DNA of 64,000 nt, taken from positions 2,418,001 to 2,482,000 of the forward strand of contig JAGMVK010000005.1 of assembly GCA_020747065.1 (NCBI GenBank). The letters are read 5' to 3'. The notes under the pieces are model-generated. The model saw only the letters and a program-made list of their open reading frames with translations. It did no database searches and had not been told where the DNA came from. Source of the stretch: Cadophora sp. MPI-SDFR-AT-0126 (taxonomy: Eukaryota > Ascomycota > Leotiomycetes > Helotiales > Ploettnerulaceae). The position numbers were made by a program, and so were the translations under genes. Shown here piece after piece: positions 49,451-61,235 of this stretch (position 1 is the first letter of the stretch; each line of letters starts with the position of its first letter).

Positions 49451-51562
49451 ATGCGTCTCCTCAACACCAGAAGCCTCACCCTTCACACTTTCTTCGATAA
49501 GGCTGTGCCTCATTATGCCATCTTATCTCATAGATGGGAGGAGGAAGAAGTCACTTTCCAAGATCTTCAAAGCGGCCGAGGTCCTAGCATGCCAGGATAT
49601 GCGAAGATCGACGCCTGCTGCGCGCAGGCCAGGTCAGATGGTTGGGAGTACGCCTGGATTGATTCGTGCTGTATCGACAAAAGTAGCAGCGCTGAGCTGT
49701 CGGAAGCTATCAATTCCATGTTCAAATGGTACGAGAATGCCGAAATAGGCTACGCATATTTGTCAGATGTCGACGCTGAAGACGAAATACCGAAACAACT
49801 TGAGAACAGTGCTTGGTTCACGCGCGGCTGGACTTTGCAGGAGTTATTGGCCCCTGGTACCCTGGTATTTTTTGACCGATACTGGGTAGAGATTGGAACT
49901 AAGAGTAGTTTGGAAGACCATGTATCAAAGATCACGGGCATTCGAGAGCTGTGGAATTTCCGATCGTGTTGCATCGCCGAGAAGATGTCATGGGCTGCAG
50001 GCAGGACAACAACTCGTGTGGAAGATGAAGCATATTGCTTGATGGGATTATTTGATGTCAATATGCCCCTCCTTTATGGGGAAGGACGAGAGGCATTTCA
50101 AAGACTGCAGCAGGAAATTTTAAAGTCGTCGGACGACGAGTCTCTCTTCGCATGGTACTGGGGACGTGATGGCGATTCCATTCTAGCTTCTTCGCCGAAA
50201 TCATTCAGAAAGTCATCAGCGATAAGAAAATTACATCAGCCGGATAGGGAGAATGGACAAGAGCTCGAGAGAAATAGTATCAGAAGCACCATCTCGCCAC
50301 CCATCTTTATATCTGTACCTACCCCATCACCCTCCTGGCCTACCTCTCGTACGCGACGCTACTTCAAGTCAGAAGAATATCCGCCCACATTATCAAATAA
50401 AGGTTTGCATTTATCTCTCTTCCTTATCCCTGTTGACGTCTTCGGAGACGATTTACCGGGGACATTCGACCACCATGCTTTCACATACGATATCCGGCTC
50501 TGGGGGCATAAGGCGACACGGCTTAGAACATACGTGGCGTTGCTACAAAACCTATCTGTAGGCAACGAAACTGCCAGCCCGGCTATATTTCTCCAGAGAA
50601 GCGAAAGCGACATAGTTGTCGGAGAACAAAAGAGCTCCCGTGTGCAGGATTGGAGATGTGAAAGAATTCTAACGAAAGCGGTACTGAGCATCGACTTGGA
50701 CAGAGCACAGTTGATGTGTGCGGCATGGGTCAGAAGCAAATCTCAGTCCAATTCCTTTGGTGAATTCTTGTTGCCGAAATCAAGACTAGTCTATCTTCGA
50801 AGTCAGTGCCGCTACCACGCAAAGTCCGACATGTCTGGACTGGGAATCGATATTAGAACTTTTCTAGTGAACGTCACTTCTCTGAGGGAATCCAATTTTC
50901 AGATCTTTTCACCACTCCCATTGACTCCCCATGAGCGGGATGAGGATATCAACATGACAAGCTGGAGATTGACGAACGATGGCGAGCTTTACTTGAGAGC
51001 AAACCCACTAAACGAAGTTGGACCACGAGGTGATATAGAATTTCGACATCTGTATTTCTGCAATTACGAAACAAAAGAAACGATCTTACTTCTGGTATCT
51101 GTGCGACATACACCTCGGCTGGTCCTACTGACCTTGGACATCACTCGGAACTTCAGAAACCGTACACTGCCGAGTCTTGTCGAAGACTGGTGGTTGATCG
51201 AGGGCGAGCAGGAGCTTGGATCGGATCGTGTATCATACGGATTGAAAAGTGGCAAAGCTGTATCGGCATCTGTTCGGCGAGTGGGCGGCAGGGATGATCA
51301 TGACTATGTCATTGATCTAAAGATCGATACTTTAGGTTATACCAGGTGGCCACTGTCAAAAGCTCTTCAGAGATTTACTGATCATATTGCTGAAAAACTA
51401 GTTTCTCGGGACACTGACGTGAAGAAACTGCTCGAAAGTGCTGAGAGAGGAAGGCCACTAGACCATATGTCACGCCGATCTGCTCGAGATATTAATCCAG
51501 CAGTTATGATGGATAACCGGTGGTGGGAAATGTTAGAAGGTCAAGAAGAAAAAGACATCTAG
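49451..51562 (+). CDS. HET-domain protein (heterokaryon incompatibility type), 703 aa
   Basis: HET domains trigger regulated cell death when genetically different fungal hyphae fuse; this one resembles the HET-E/HET-D subfamily. The intronless frame starts MRLLNTRSLTLHTFF, the usual opening. The three HET motifs are AILSHRWEEEE (23-33), YAWIDSCCIDK (67-77) and AWFTRGWTLQELLAP (121-135). The subfamily extension MSWAAGRTTTRVEDEAYCLM and DVNMPLLYGEGREAFQRLQ follows. After about residue 245 there are roughly 450 residues with no NACHT, WD40 or ankyrin repeat that I can see, so the usual sensor modules are absent. The C-terminal region looks globular but is unrecognised. No frameshift or stop interrupts the gene, in contrast to the HET relic 8 kb away. 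Confidence 0.92.
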   Translation: MRLLNTRSLTLHTFFDKAVPHYAILSHRWEEEEVTFQDLQSGRGPSMPGYAKIDACCAQARSDGWEYAWIDSCCIDKSSSAELSEAINSMFKWYENAEIGYAYLSDVDAEDEIPKQLENSAWFTRGWTLQELLAPGTLVFFDRYWVEIGTKSSLEDHVSKITGIRELWNFRSCCIAEKMSWAAGRTTTRVEDEAYCLMGLFDVNMPLLYGEGREAFQRLQQEILKSSDDESLFAWYWGRDGDSILASSPKSFRKSSAIRKLHQPDRENGQELERNSIRSTISPPIFISVPTPSPSWPTSRTRRYFKSEEYPPTLSNKGLHLSLFLIPVDVFGDDLPGTFDHHAFTYDIRLWGHKATRLRTYVALLQNLSVGNETASPAIFLQRSESDIVVGEQKSSRVQDWRCERILTKAVLSIDLDRAQLMCAAWVRSKSQSNSFGEFLLPKSRLVYLRSQCRYHAKSDMSGLGIDIRTFLVNVTSLRESNFQIFSPLPLTPHERDEDINMTSWRLTNDGELYLRANPLNEVGPRGDIEFRHLYFCNYETKETILLLVSVRHTPRLVLLTLDITRNFRNRTLPSLVEDWWLIEGEQELGSDRVSYGLKSGKAVSASVRRVGGRDDHDYVIDLKIDTLGYTRWPLSKALQRFTDHIAEKLVSRDTDVKKLLESAERGRPLDHMSRRSARDINPAVMMDNRWWEMLEGQEEKDI

Positions 51563-52427
51563 GTCACGACTCCCATACATACGTGTTGATAATTCAAAAG
51601 CCTGAAAAGTTTCGAGAAACATTCTTTCCCAGGTGCACGTTCTGAAATTCGGACTATTAGTGGAATTGATTTTTGTTTCAACCGAAGACCGGAGTACAGG
51701 CAGTGAAGATCAATCATGCATTTCTGAATCTGAATCTCATGACGAGAATCCTCAAATAGCTTTCGACGAAGTGCAGGCACAACTTCATAGATAGTTAGAT
51801 TCTATACTTACCTATCAAAAACATACTAAGGATGCTAACACAACGTAAGATCGAGATCAGACCTATCACAAGGAAAATATTTCCCAAACTCGTTCCGCGA
51901 CTTTCACTTAGACATAATGGTCGTATTTATTGACACTTCACAACCCGAGATCATGCCTTCATGATTACACAGTTGATGTAAAGTCTTCTTTGTTTCATAC
52001 CTTTAAGGTCGAAGAAGACTTCGGAGCTACCATTGCTTTTGTAGCATTCCTAGGTTGCGAGAGGCGATTTTCACATGCCGCTCAGCCCCGTCAGAAAATC
52101 TCCCGTACGAGGCGTCTGGGATTATTTTAGGCAGGTGGGGTACTTCTGTAGTCCGATGCGGGGTTGTCGATTCGTTCAGCTGATCGAAGTCAGCACTAAG
52201 ATTTGGATGTTGTGCAGCGTGCCTGGTCTGATTAAAAGCGGGCTGTCACATGAAGATACAAAGTCGGCTTCGAAGCCAGACCGGCAACCTCTCTTGGTGT
52301 AAAACTTCTTTTCAAACCACTCACGTTCTGCAAGTCCTTATTTAAAAAGAGGATTTTGAATACTATCTCCATCATAAAACTACTCTGATCGGAAATTTAT
52401 ATTCTTAAAGGGAAGAAGGGTAGAGAC
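51563..52427. other. Intergenic, 0.9 kb
   Basis: The 3' flank of the HET gene and the promoter of the small conserved gene. Only frames below 75 codons occur and nothing is recognised. Confidence 0.5.
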
Positions 52428-53031
52428 ATGGCAAATCCCTTACGAATCGTCCTGTGCGGAAAGAGTCCTCAAATCGCAACAGCAGTAAAAGCCGGTCTAC
52501 AACCGGAATGTGAAGGTCATTCGCCCCATAAAGTATCAGGAAATCCTTGAAATTGACACCTTTCAGTAATCCATGTCATACTCTCAACCTCAGCCGGAGT
52601 CTCGGATCTCCCCAAACTGCTCGCAGGACAATCGCCTTCAACTCAAGACCCAGAAAACATCGGAACGAAGAATTATTCGCAAGCACCACAAGCAGTGGTT
52701 TTGGGTGGAGGATATGATGATGAGGCAGTTAAGACGATTCGAAAAGCTTGTGAAAGTGTCAGTAGTGGTGAGAACGGAGTTCCGTGGTTAAGGCCAGATT
52801 CGAGTATTCCTGTTCCACCTTTGGGGTGAGCCTTCCTGACCTTCTTTATTCGCGAATAGACAGAGTTGGGTTGTGGCTTCACCGGAGCCTCGAAAGTAGC
52901 TCCCAAAATCGGTTACTAACTCAGGACACAGACCGAAGTATGGAGCAGCAATGGTGTCAAGAGTCAAGACAGCGTTGAGAGAGCTGGAAGAGGAAGGGAG
53001 AGCCAAAGGAGACGGTGTGTATTTCTTCTAA
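52428..53031 (+). CDS. Small conserved-looking fungal protein, 148 aa
   Basis: Three exons (52428-52515, 52567-52825, 52932-53031) with 51- and 106-bp introns give 148 residues. The start MANPLRIVLCGKSPQIATAV has the beta-strand/turn/helix look of a Rossmann-like nucleotide-binding start. It continues as VILSTSAGVSDLPKLLAGQ, then VVLGGGYDDEAVKTIRKACE, VPWLRPDSSIPVPPLGP and a helical end VSRVKTALRELEEEGRAKGD. I recall similar short proteins in other ascomycetes, usually labelled hypothetical; the function is unknown. The alternating hydrophobic pattern and intact splicing over three exons argue for a real gene. It is a cytosolic-type protein with no targeting signal. Confidence 0.8.
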
Positions 53032-53989
53032 GCGGTGCTTGAGTCTCAGCTTTCTCGATGGAGAAAAAACTTCTGTTTCTCTGACATTGGTGTCTCGATG
53101 TATTAGAAGTATTCCACTTTCGAGTTTGCATCTCCGGCATTTGTATTATTTTTTTCGTCTTTTTTTTGGGGAGAAGAATGAAAAGTCTTGGTCAGCTGTA
53201 TCGAAGCCTAAAGATTGTTCCCCAGCAAGCCCTGAAACTTGGCGAACACGCCTACGGCCCCTCGCTTAGTACCATATTCCTTTCTCAAGTAAACATGATG
53301 TAGCAGCCTCAAGAGCGCAAAGGGAATTAATAAAAAGTGGTACACTTATACCAAGAAGCATTATTTCTAACCTGTCTCTACCAGTACAGGCAAATAAAAT
53401 GTCGTTGTTGGCGACCAAATTTTGCCCTCCCTCGATTGTGTCGAGCTTATTCACCCTCATTCCGTTCACCTTTCTCGATTCCGAGTAAAATGTCTATCGA
53501 CTACTTGTAACCAAATAAGAAGTTTTAGTTCCAAGTACAAGCACCCACGGTCTACGTCACGGTGATGCCTCTCCAAAATCATAACAATCTTATGATTTCT
53601 ATCAGACTAATTGCTTCTCGGTCGGATCATTTCCGCCTCATCGCAATTAGTTTTGTGAGTTTTGCTATTTTTTGCTTCATTTCCTCAAGCTGATATGCCC
53701 CGAAATCTTTTAGTAAATTGGAATCACATGTGCGGTCTGATTATTGTTTTGTTTGAATCATTTCTTCTCATTTTGGCACCAATTTTTTTTTTCTCATCCA
53801 CTCGTTCTGTATGGATCTGGATAACAACAAAAAGTCCAATATTGTTGTTTTTGCCATTTTGTTTTCAACACTCCACGTAACTCTACCAAACATCCGAAAG
53901 AGCAATACGATGATCATATAAGCCCAGGAAAACCAAATCCCATGTCCATGCATCCTCGAGTCTTCATGAAATGCCAAAATTGTTCAGCA
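53032..53989. other. Intergenic, 1 kb
   Basis: An AT-rich, T-rich interval (runs of T near 53148-53168 and 53789-53797) between the convergent 3' ends of two genes. No gene is supported. Confidence 0.5.
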
Positions 53990-55193
53990 TCATTCGGGAG
54001 GACCAGCTGAGGCCGCAGCCGACCCAGTTTGATCAAAATCAGACACTTTTGAGCCATCGCTATTTGATTTGGCCTTTTGCTCTCTCTTATCTTGAATGTC
54101 TTCTGCCAATTCTTTAAGACATTCGGTTCCTTCTTTGGCGCTCATATCTTTAAGATAGGCCAGAAGACTTTCGGTGAGGCCATCGATTTGCGAAACTTTG
54201 GCTAAAGACGCGAGAACTTGACTTAGCAGACGAGGCGTGCGTTCTGCTGGAAAGTAATCCGATTTGTTGATCTCTGGCATTTCCCAGGCACAGCAGCATT
54301 GCTCTTCATGCTTCTCATCCTCGCGAGTTTTTTTAGAATGCGTAATCCACCGGCCGCTCCGTTCCCGTTCCCGGGTCTCACATGCTTTTTTGTATGCCTT
54401 GTACTCGTCGATTGTGAAGACGGATCCTTTATTCTCGAACCATTCCTCTATTATCGTGGGAAATCTCTCCTCCCTGACGGTGTTTCCGAAAATACCAACA
54501 AAGGATATTCCTCCTTCCATTTTCATCCACCCTTGATCAAGAATTTCACGGAGGTCAAACAGATGTTCGATACACGAAATACGGAAAAATCGATTGGGCT
54601 CTAAGACTAGATTAGCTTGAAGCATAGCGTCGGGGAGGTCTACACTCACGAGGATACCAAGCCGTATCGCTTCGACGATCACCTGTGCGATCCATCAAAT
54701 TGAAGCGGTAATCACACTCAATATTTGGACGACCACGTAGTATCTTTGGAATGCAAAAATTCGCTCGGCAATAACTTCTCCAGTTAGACGTTGTCTCCAA
54801 AACCAAGATAGACGATCCCGAGGATAGTTGCTCTGTAATGTCCTGTCTGTCCAGCTCTATGATGTCGTTATGTTCCGGTCCTGAGGAATCAGAATCATCA
54901 CTTTCTCCTATAGAATCGGGATCCTCGCTTCTATCCTCTGCATTGCCTTCGGGTGTTTCCACTTCGTTGATCATAGCGTCTCTCGAACTCATCTTTTGCT
55001 CAATTTTGCTAGGTGGATCTGTGACGATCATATATCCGCAACCTTTCTTCCTCTTCTTGCTTCCCACTTGGCTGCTAGAACTAGCATCCATGCCCAAATC
55101 ATCTTCCCGAGATCGCTTCGTGGCCAGAGAGGTGCCTATTCTGGTCGCTTTATCTCTCGACGCAACTGCAGTTTCTTTGGTTGTGGGTGGCAT
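53990..55193 (-). CDS. Unrecognised, probably nuclear protein, 386 aa
   Basis: Two exons (54650-55193 and 53990-54606) flank a short intron of 43 bp (GTGAGT...GCTAATCTAG); an alternative acceptor 9 bases earlier also keeps the frame. The N-terminus has a lysine/arginine cluster (VGSKKRKKGCGY) that fits a nuclear localisation signal. An acidic Ser-rich stretch (EDPDSIGESDDSDSSGPEHN) follows. The middle contains WRSYCRANFCIPKI and EPNRFFRISCIEHLFDLREI. The C-terminal part is helical (LLSQVLASLAKVSQIDGLTE). It looks like a lineage-specific fungal protein; I know no function. It shares a strand with the downstream 2OG oxygenase gene's neighbourhood but is separated from it by about 740 bp. Confidence 0.7.
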
Positions 55194-55930
55194 GGTCGTG
55201 GTCTGAACAAGTGGCCGATGGAAGTTATCGTTTGCTTTGTAAGGTATTTAAGGTCGTCTCAGTGAGAAAGATAATGTTTTATTCGACTTAGAAGAATCTT
55301 CCAGCCTCCAGGCAGACAGATGTTGGTTGTTGCAAAACTTGTCTAGGCGATAACGGGATTAGCCGTTTCCGGGGTAAAGACTGGGGGTATTAAAACAGAG
55401 TTCACAACGCCAGCACTTTTTTACATCCGTAAAGTCTTGGCAACTTGCGCAAGGCATGACCGAATAGTGAACTCATCACGACGCTATCTACTACCACTAA
55501 AGACACAGAGAACCAGGCGATGCATATTGGAAGCTACTAGGCTGATTTCGTGTACTTCACCCGAAAGCAGTTCAGTTAGCAGTACTAGAATCCGCGAAAG
55601 CTTCTTTCGAATTACCAAACAAGGCAAATATGTGATCTTATAGTATATTGAAAACCCTCATTGCGCTGGCACTTACTCTTCCGGAATTTGTGATAACCAA
55701 AGACCAAAGATTGCAGGTAGAGTTCAACTAGAAATGTTGCTCGAGAGCAATGACTTCTATTCCAATAATGAGACTATGTCATTCAACAAAGTGGTACAGG
55801 TGTATGACCAAATGGGAGTTTCATGTCGCGTTCGACTCTGGTGCGTTGGCAAACCTCCTGGAACTGTTCACTTCATTGCTCATGACAATCGTCTCACTCA
55901 CCAATCCAAGACCTATCTACCTGCAGGCGT
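55194..55930. other. Intergenic, 0.7 kb
   Basis: The promoter of the preceding minus-strand gene and the 3' flank of the oxygenase gene. Frames up to 89 codons overlap the oxygenase 3' end in antisense and are shadows. Confidence 0.5.
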
Positions 55931-57402
55931 CTAAAGTCTCAAATCCCAGAGTCCCGTTTTCTCCGCATATTCAAAGAAGAGCTCTCTCTGCCCTTGTCTC
56001 AACAGCTCATCACCCATAACATACTCCCTTTCCCAGCTCCAACTCACCGGTCCCAACTGACCCTGGATAATCTCACCGTGTCTCAAAGCATTCTTTGAGG
56101 CTTCAAGATCGCCCACAAACTCCCGTGCCACTTTCCAATCAGTATCTGGATCAATCGCGAGAAGTTTTTGGGAAAAGTCAGGATGGTTGGTGATGCGCTC
56201 CCAAGTCATTGGTGCATCCATGTACGCTTTGAGTCCATAGCGCTCATTGCTGGCCTTGTTGTATGCGTACGGCACCATTTGTCGCTGAGTACGCTGCATG
56301 TACTCGACTTGATTTCCTGCGAAGGTTTTGAATTCATCCAGATCCACTTCGTTGTTCTTCTCTATCTTGACGCGCATATCCTTGATCTCCGACTCCAGAA
56401 CTTGCAACCTATACGCTGCCCATTCTTTATACATGACTTTCAGATTTGTGACAGGTCGGGTGTTGGTTAGGTACGACACATCGTACATCCCGGGAAGAGC
56501 TGCTCGGAAAGAAGTCACGCTGGCTATTCTCTCTTTTACGCCGATGGCACGGGATGCGAGATGTTCTGATTTGATTGTGAGCATAAGAGTCGTTGGGGCA
56601 TACTAGAGATACTTACCTAGAATTCCACCTTGAATAATGTATGCACATCCATAAGACGGTCCCTCCACTTTCTCGATCTTCTTGTCACCACGCTTGATAT
56701 ATGTCTCACCGCCAACCATGCCCTCCGTGTGGCTGAGCATAACAATGCAAGCATATGGATACGAATCATAACTGCCCCAAATTAGCTACACAAACATCGT
56801 CCACATCAGGCGAGCAAGCCATGAGAAACTCACTGCCAAGGCAAAATGTTGGAACTCAACGGATCGAAGCTCTCCTGCTCCTTTGTCAAAGGAATCCTCG
56901 TATGCTGCGGTACAACACTAATTTCTCTCTTCATCTCCTCCAAATCACAAGTCTCCGTCTGCACACTGACAAAGCCCTCTTCAAGCTGAAAGATCGGAAC
57001 AAGTGGCGCTTTCATGTTCTCCGACATGATTCTCAGCGTTTCCGGATGGTTCCACAGATCATGTAGGAACTTGGAATGGCCGCCAGCGTTACGTAGGATC
57101 AGAGCGTTAGACCCCCATGTTGCGGAGCAGTTGGCAAAGACTTCGGGGGAGAAGAGTGCTCGTCGGTAGGCCAGTACACCTTCGTGGGAGAGGAAGGGAA
57201 ATGCTGCTGTGGCGGCGATGGGGGTTGATGAGGGGCGTTGTTCTAGGTGGAGGTCGGCGAGGGAGAAGAGGTGGGTGGGTGGCGCATAGTTGAGATGGAT
57301 CTATTTTGAGATTCAATTTCGGTGGTCTGGTACAAGGGCATAATGTGTGTAGCTTACTGCAGGATCGAAGGTTTCCATTTCGTCCATAGACACAGAACCC
57401 AT
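55931..57402 (-). CDS. 2-oxoglutarate/Fe(II)-dependent dioxygenase-like protein, 433 aa
   Basis: These enzymes couple 2-oxoglutarate decarboxylation to oxidation of a substrate, which is unknown here. Four exons (57358-57402, 56834-57300, 56617-56771, 55931-56565) with introns of 57, 62 and 51 bp give 433 residues. The metal triad can be read: His171-x-Asp173 in WHYDSYPYACIVML, then GGETYIKRGD, and the distal His224 in GGILEHLASRAIG. Arg235, 11 residues further on, is placed to bind the 2-oxoglutarate carboxylate. The codon for His171 is split by the second intron, so the motif appears only after splicing. The C-terminal 190 residues are helical (MYKEWAAYRLQVLESEIKDM). There is no signal peptide, so it is probably cytosolic. 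It belongs to a fungal group of small-molecule or protein oxygenases without a known role. Confidence 0.85.
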
Positions 57403-58820
57403 AATTGCAATAACGAGGCGAGGTTGAATTGAAGAAGAGAAGTATTTAGCCTCGAAATGATAGACTTAACTCAAGCTAAGAGGAATTGCGAGGATGATTA
57501 TTAATAGTCAAGTCCTGGGGGGAAAAATGAAGGAAGGAGAGAGTGGAAGAAATAAAGCAGGGTATCAGTCAAATAGGAAGACTTTAAGTAATGACAGATA
57601 CCGGGGCGATCCGTATTCGGCGGTCATCAGATGCTACTAGTGGGGTGAATCCACACTTCATGAAACAGCTCTTTTGGCTTAAGAATGTGCTGACTGGTTC
57701 AATTGACGGATCTCTGGTGAAAGCCAAGTGTAGAGTGAAGCAGACTGCTGCTTATCCCTACCTCCTTAGTGCTCCCACCTTCGCTAACAGTAGAGATAAA
57801 GACAAGACTGGAAGTGAAAAAACCAGAGATTCGTCAATGACAAAGAACTGTTTCCGGTGAATAGATTCAAACGTGGGCATGCAGTACCACGTCTGCTTTG
57901 TCTACAAGTGGAAATCAATACAGTCCTGCTTGGTTGAGGAGGAAAAGAGAAAGTATGATCTCGAACTGGTCGAAGACGGGCAAGAAGCCTGCGTAATGCA
58001 AGCCAGAGCAGAGACTCTTATCCATCACAAACAAAGAAACTCAGTTCGGCCCTCGGGATGCCATTCCGCAGAGAATCCTTCGCGACTCCTATCCCTTGGC
58101 CCATCCATAAAAGGCAAAACAATACAGCATACCGACGGCGGAAGCATCTAACAACAGAGATGTCAACTGATTTATAGTCAGGGGATTCGATGGAGATGAA
58201 AGTTTGGAGATGCACGGACCAAGAGATAAGAGGGATATTTTGTCCGGATGAGGATATATTAAGACGGTAGCTCCGCTGTTGGCGTGGAGAGTGGGATGTG
58301 GGGTGCTAAACTGCTTTAATGCAAGCGAGGTGTCTATTGACAGGGGACTTCGAGTTTTCAAAGAATTCATTACCATTAGTCTTCCATGGGTGACAACGCA
58401 CTTTAATCCAGCTCGAATATCTGATAACGTAATAGGAAACTCGTCGTATGCCTCTGCCCAAGTCCGCGAGTATATTAAGCAGATACAAGCTTCCTCGAAA
58501 CTCGCTAAAGCTAAGACAACGGTAGTGTGCAGGAAAGAATCGGGAAAACAAACCTGCGCTTCGTAGTAGACGGTACAGTAGAAGTCGAATTGGGTGTCGT
58601 TAATTTTTCGATATCTCACTTGAGCAGGCTCAATTCCCTGACAGTTGTGGCTGTGTACCCTTGCCCTGTTGTACAAGTACCCCGAGGTACCGAGATCATC
58701 GTGAAGTGAAGCTAGTTCTGGAAAGGGTTAGAATAATTGAGCATCAACTTTGATAGTATATAAATGCAGCCCTCTCCTCGCGTCTCTTCTTACTCAAGTA
58801 ATAAGTAATTTATTGTCAAC
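57403..58820. other. Gene-poor stretch, 1.4 kb
   Basis: A 195-codon frame on the minus strand (58089-58676) has no ATG start (TTG only), no recognisable domain and no clear splice pattern. A partner frame in another phase suggests that a small spliced gene is possible but not demonstrable. The rest is short frames. Confidence 0.4.
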
Positions 58821-61235
58821 ATGAACGAGAAGATAAATCGACTTTTGCAGCAGCTACTTCTGAAAGTACGTCTATAACATCAAAACCATCTAAGGTAGTA
58901 CGTAGAATGTTTTTTTTAATTATTCAGACAGAGTCGCGTTGCAGGTATCACCGTTCTTCTTTTGGTATGATACCCGGTATACTGTCCGATCCTTTCAGCC
59001 GATGTAGGCTTTTACAAGTAAAATCCTCGGTGCGTTTGGTTTCCTGGAGGCCAAGCTCCCAGCCTCGCTGCGCTCAAGAAAACAGAGAACAGGTAGCCTT
59101 GTCCGCAAGACTTAGGCACCAATATCTAGCACTTCTGGCTATGAAATGAAGGCTGAAGGCCAGAATTCGAAAGAAGAGGCTGTCATTGTGTCGTGCGCTT
59201 TTGTTTTCCAACTGATGATCAAACAACTATCCTGGAAGCCTCCCAAGCAGTCATTTTCCATGTCTTCAACTATCGTGAACGATGGTCTTAGGCCGATGAT
59301 CGTGTCATATATAAGGCTCTTGATGCCTCGAAACGCGAAATTAGGGTCCTACATATTCTGCCATCGCAACAGGATGATGCCACTGTAAAGTGCGTACTCC
59401 GCTCTGTAAGCTTGGACGACGATCCAGACTATGTTACGCTTTCTTACGTCTGAGGAAAGGGGAATATTCCAGAGGAGGAGGTTGTTGTCAATGGTGCTAC
59501 ATTGCCAATCATGCCCAACCTGGTGTCTGCTCTGAAACACCTCCGAAAGGGTCAGTTCTATTTGCGAGGATATGGCTCAGCGGATACTCCCTTCCTCACG
59601 ATACAGTCTCTTTCTCAATCTCTCTAGCTCTGGGCAGATGCGATATGTATCAATCAAAACGATGAGCAAGAACGGACAAGCCAGGTTCGATTGATGGGAA
59701 CAATCTATTCGCAAACAAGTCTCGCCATTTCTTGGCTCGGTGCGGATGCCGCAGCCCAACTTCAAGACGGAATTCGTTTGATGATGCTGATCCACAATGA
59801 AGTGGAATGCGACACGTCCCGAGACAATAAGTGGCTTGATAAATACCCATTACTCTTTCAGGATGATAAGGACTCAGCGCATCTTGATCGATTTTGGTCG
59901 TCTACACGGGCTTTCCTAAATCTTGAATACTGGAAGAGAAAGTGGATCATACCAAGAGATTGCACCTCCAAATGGCTTGGTATTCATTGCAGGGAGAAGT
60001 ATAATCCCATATGATGTTGTCTACTTCTCCAAGGCCTTTTTACGAGTGTCCAAAAGGGCCGAGTGCCTCGACCAAAATGTGCGACTGAATATGCTCGGGC
60101 GTTTATTAAGAATAAGATCTGGGAGCCTGAATTAGCTCAACTTTCCTTTTGTCTAGACTTCCGGCAAGACAATCGTCAGAAGACCCTACTGGACTCTTCA
60201 TCAAGCTACCCAATGGCCACTCGTTCGATATTCTTTGTATGCAGTAACCCCCAAGACCATATCTTTGCACTACAAGGTCTTCTCAAAAATCATCAGCTCC
60301 CTAATTACAATAAGTCGACGAGACAAGTATACTGTGAATTTGCAGGCGCCTAGGTGAAGGAGACAAATCGACTAAATCTCCTGCGGTTCACCGGGATGTC
60401 TCACGGGGATAGCAATACTTTCAACCTCCCATCTTGGGTTCCGGACTGGCATTCCCTTTCGAAGAATGACCGAACCTATTCGGAGATCCGCGGAGGCTTG
60501 GCTGACAAATGATTGGGCGACTTCTCTTCGTGTACGCCTTTGGTGACCACTGACTTCATGCTGAAGTGCACCGGGATACTCCTAGACAAGATCGACACCA
60601 TAACATAACCAAGAGTTATGGGACATGATCTTCTGCAATTGTGTTGCCAATTAGCAAATCGGAGAAGTATCCAGGAAATTTTGTCCCTTATAGTCCGAAT
60701 TGGTCTCTACTATGAAGCAAAAGATCTTCTGGACAGCGACGAGGCTTCAGTCAATCTATTTGCTTCTTTCTTACAGCTTTTGACCTCGGATGACTCCTCC
60801 AAAGATTCCGATGTCATGATTCCTGCATTGGAGAAACTTGGACTCTTGAGAGACGGAGTGTATACTCCACTCTTCTATCAAACCTTCCCCGGCTTTGAAG
60901 ATGGCATATATCGAGTTGGTGACAAAAGCTGGAGGCGATTTTGCTTGGATCATACTCGCGCAGCAGAAGATCTCATGAGAAGTTTATTCAAGTATATCTC
61001 AATCATAGAGACGAGCGGGACGGTTTTCGGGTATAGTTACAATTCCGGGGTTCAGAAAGGCGACATTGTTTGTGTTTTAAATGGTTGTGGTACACCTGTG
61101 ATTCTCCGTCAACAGGAATCTTCTTACAATTTTGTTGGGCTATGCTTCGTTCAGGGTCTGCTTGACGGCGAAGCTGCCCAGATGGTTTGCAAAGGAGAGA
61201 GAGCAATTGAGCAGCTTATGATATCTTCAATCTGA
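58821..61235 (+). pseudogene. Decayed HET-domain gene
   Basis: HET-family motifs are spread over frames that no longer connect. From about 59320 one reads ALDASKREIRVLHILPS and then DDDPDYVTLSYV, followed by TGA (59451-59453) where the family has Trp-Gly. Next come LWADAICINQNDEQERTSQV, GTIYSQTSLAISWLG and WKRKWII. The frame then shifts near 59954 to QEIAPPNGLVFIAG, and again near 60090 to the frame of NPQDHIFALQGLL. In-frame stops follow at 60351 (TAG), 60510 (TGA) and 60606 (TAA). The final 205 codons (60618-61235) are open and contain the typical HET C-terminal block KGDIVCVLNGCGTPVILR and GLLDGEAAQMVCKG. An exon-like start lies at 58821. One break, before LWADAICIN, could be a poorly read intron, but the others cannot all be introns. 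Confidence 0.8.

Noticed and set aside
58089..58676. 195-codon minus-strand open frame
   Set aside because: It starts with TTG, has no domain and no coherent splice model; one such frame is expected by chance in 64 kb.
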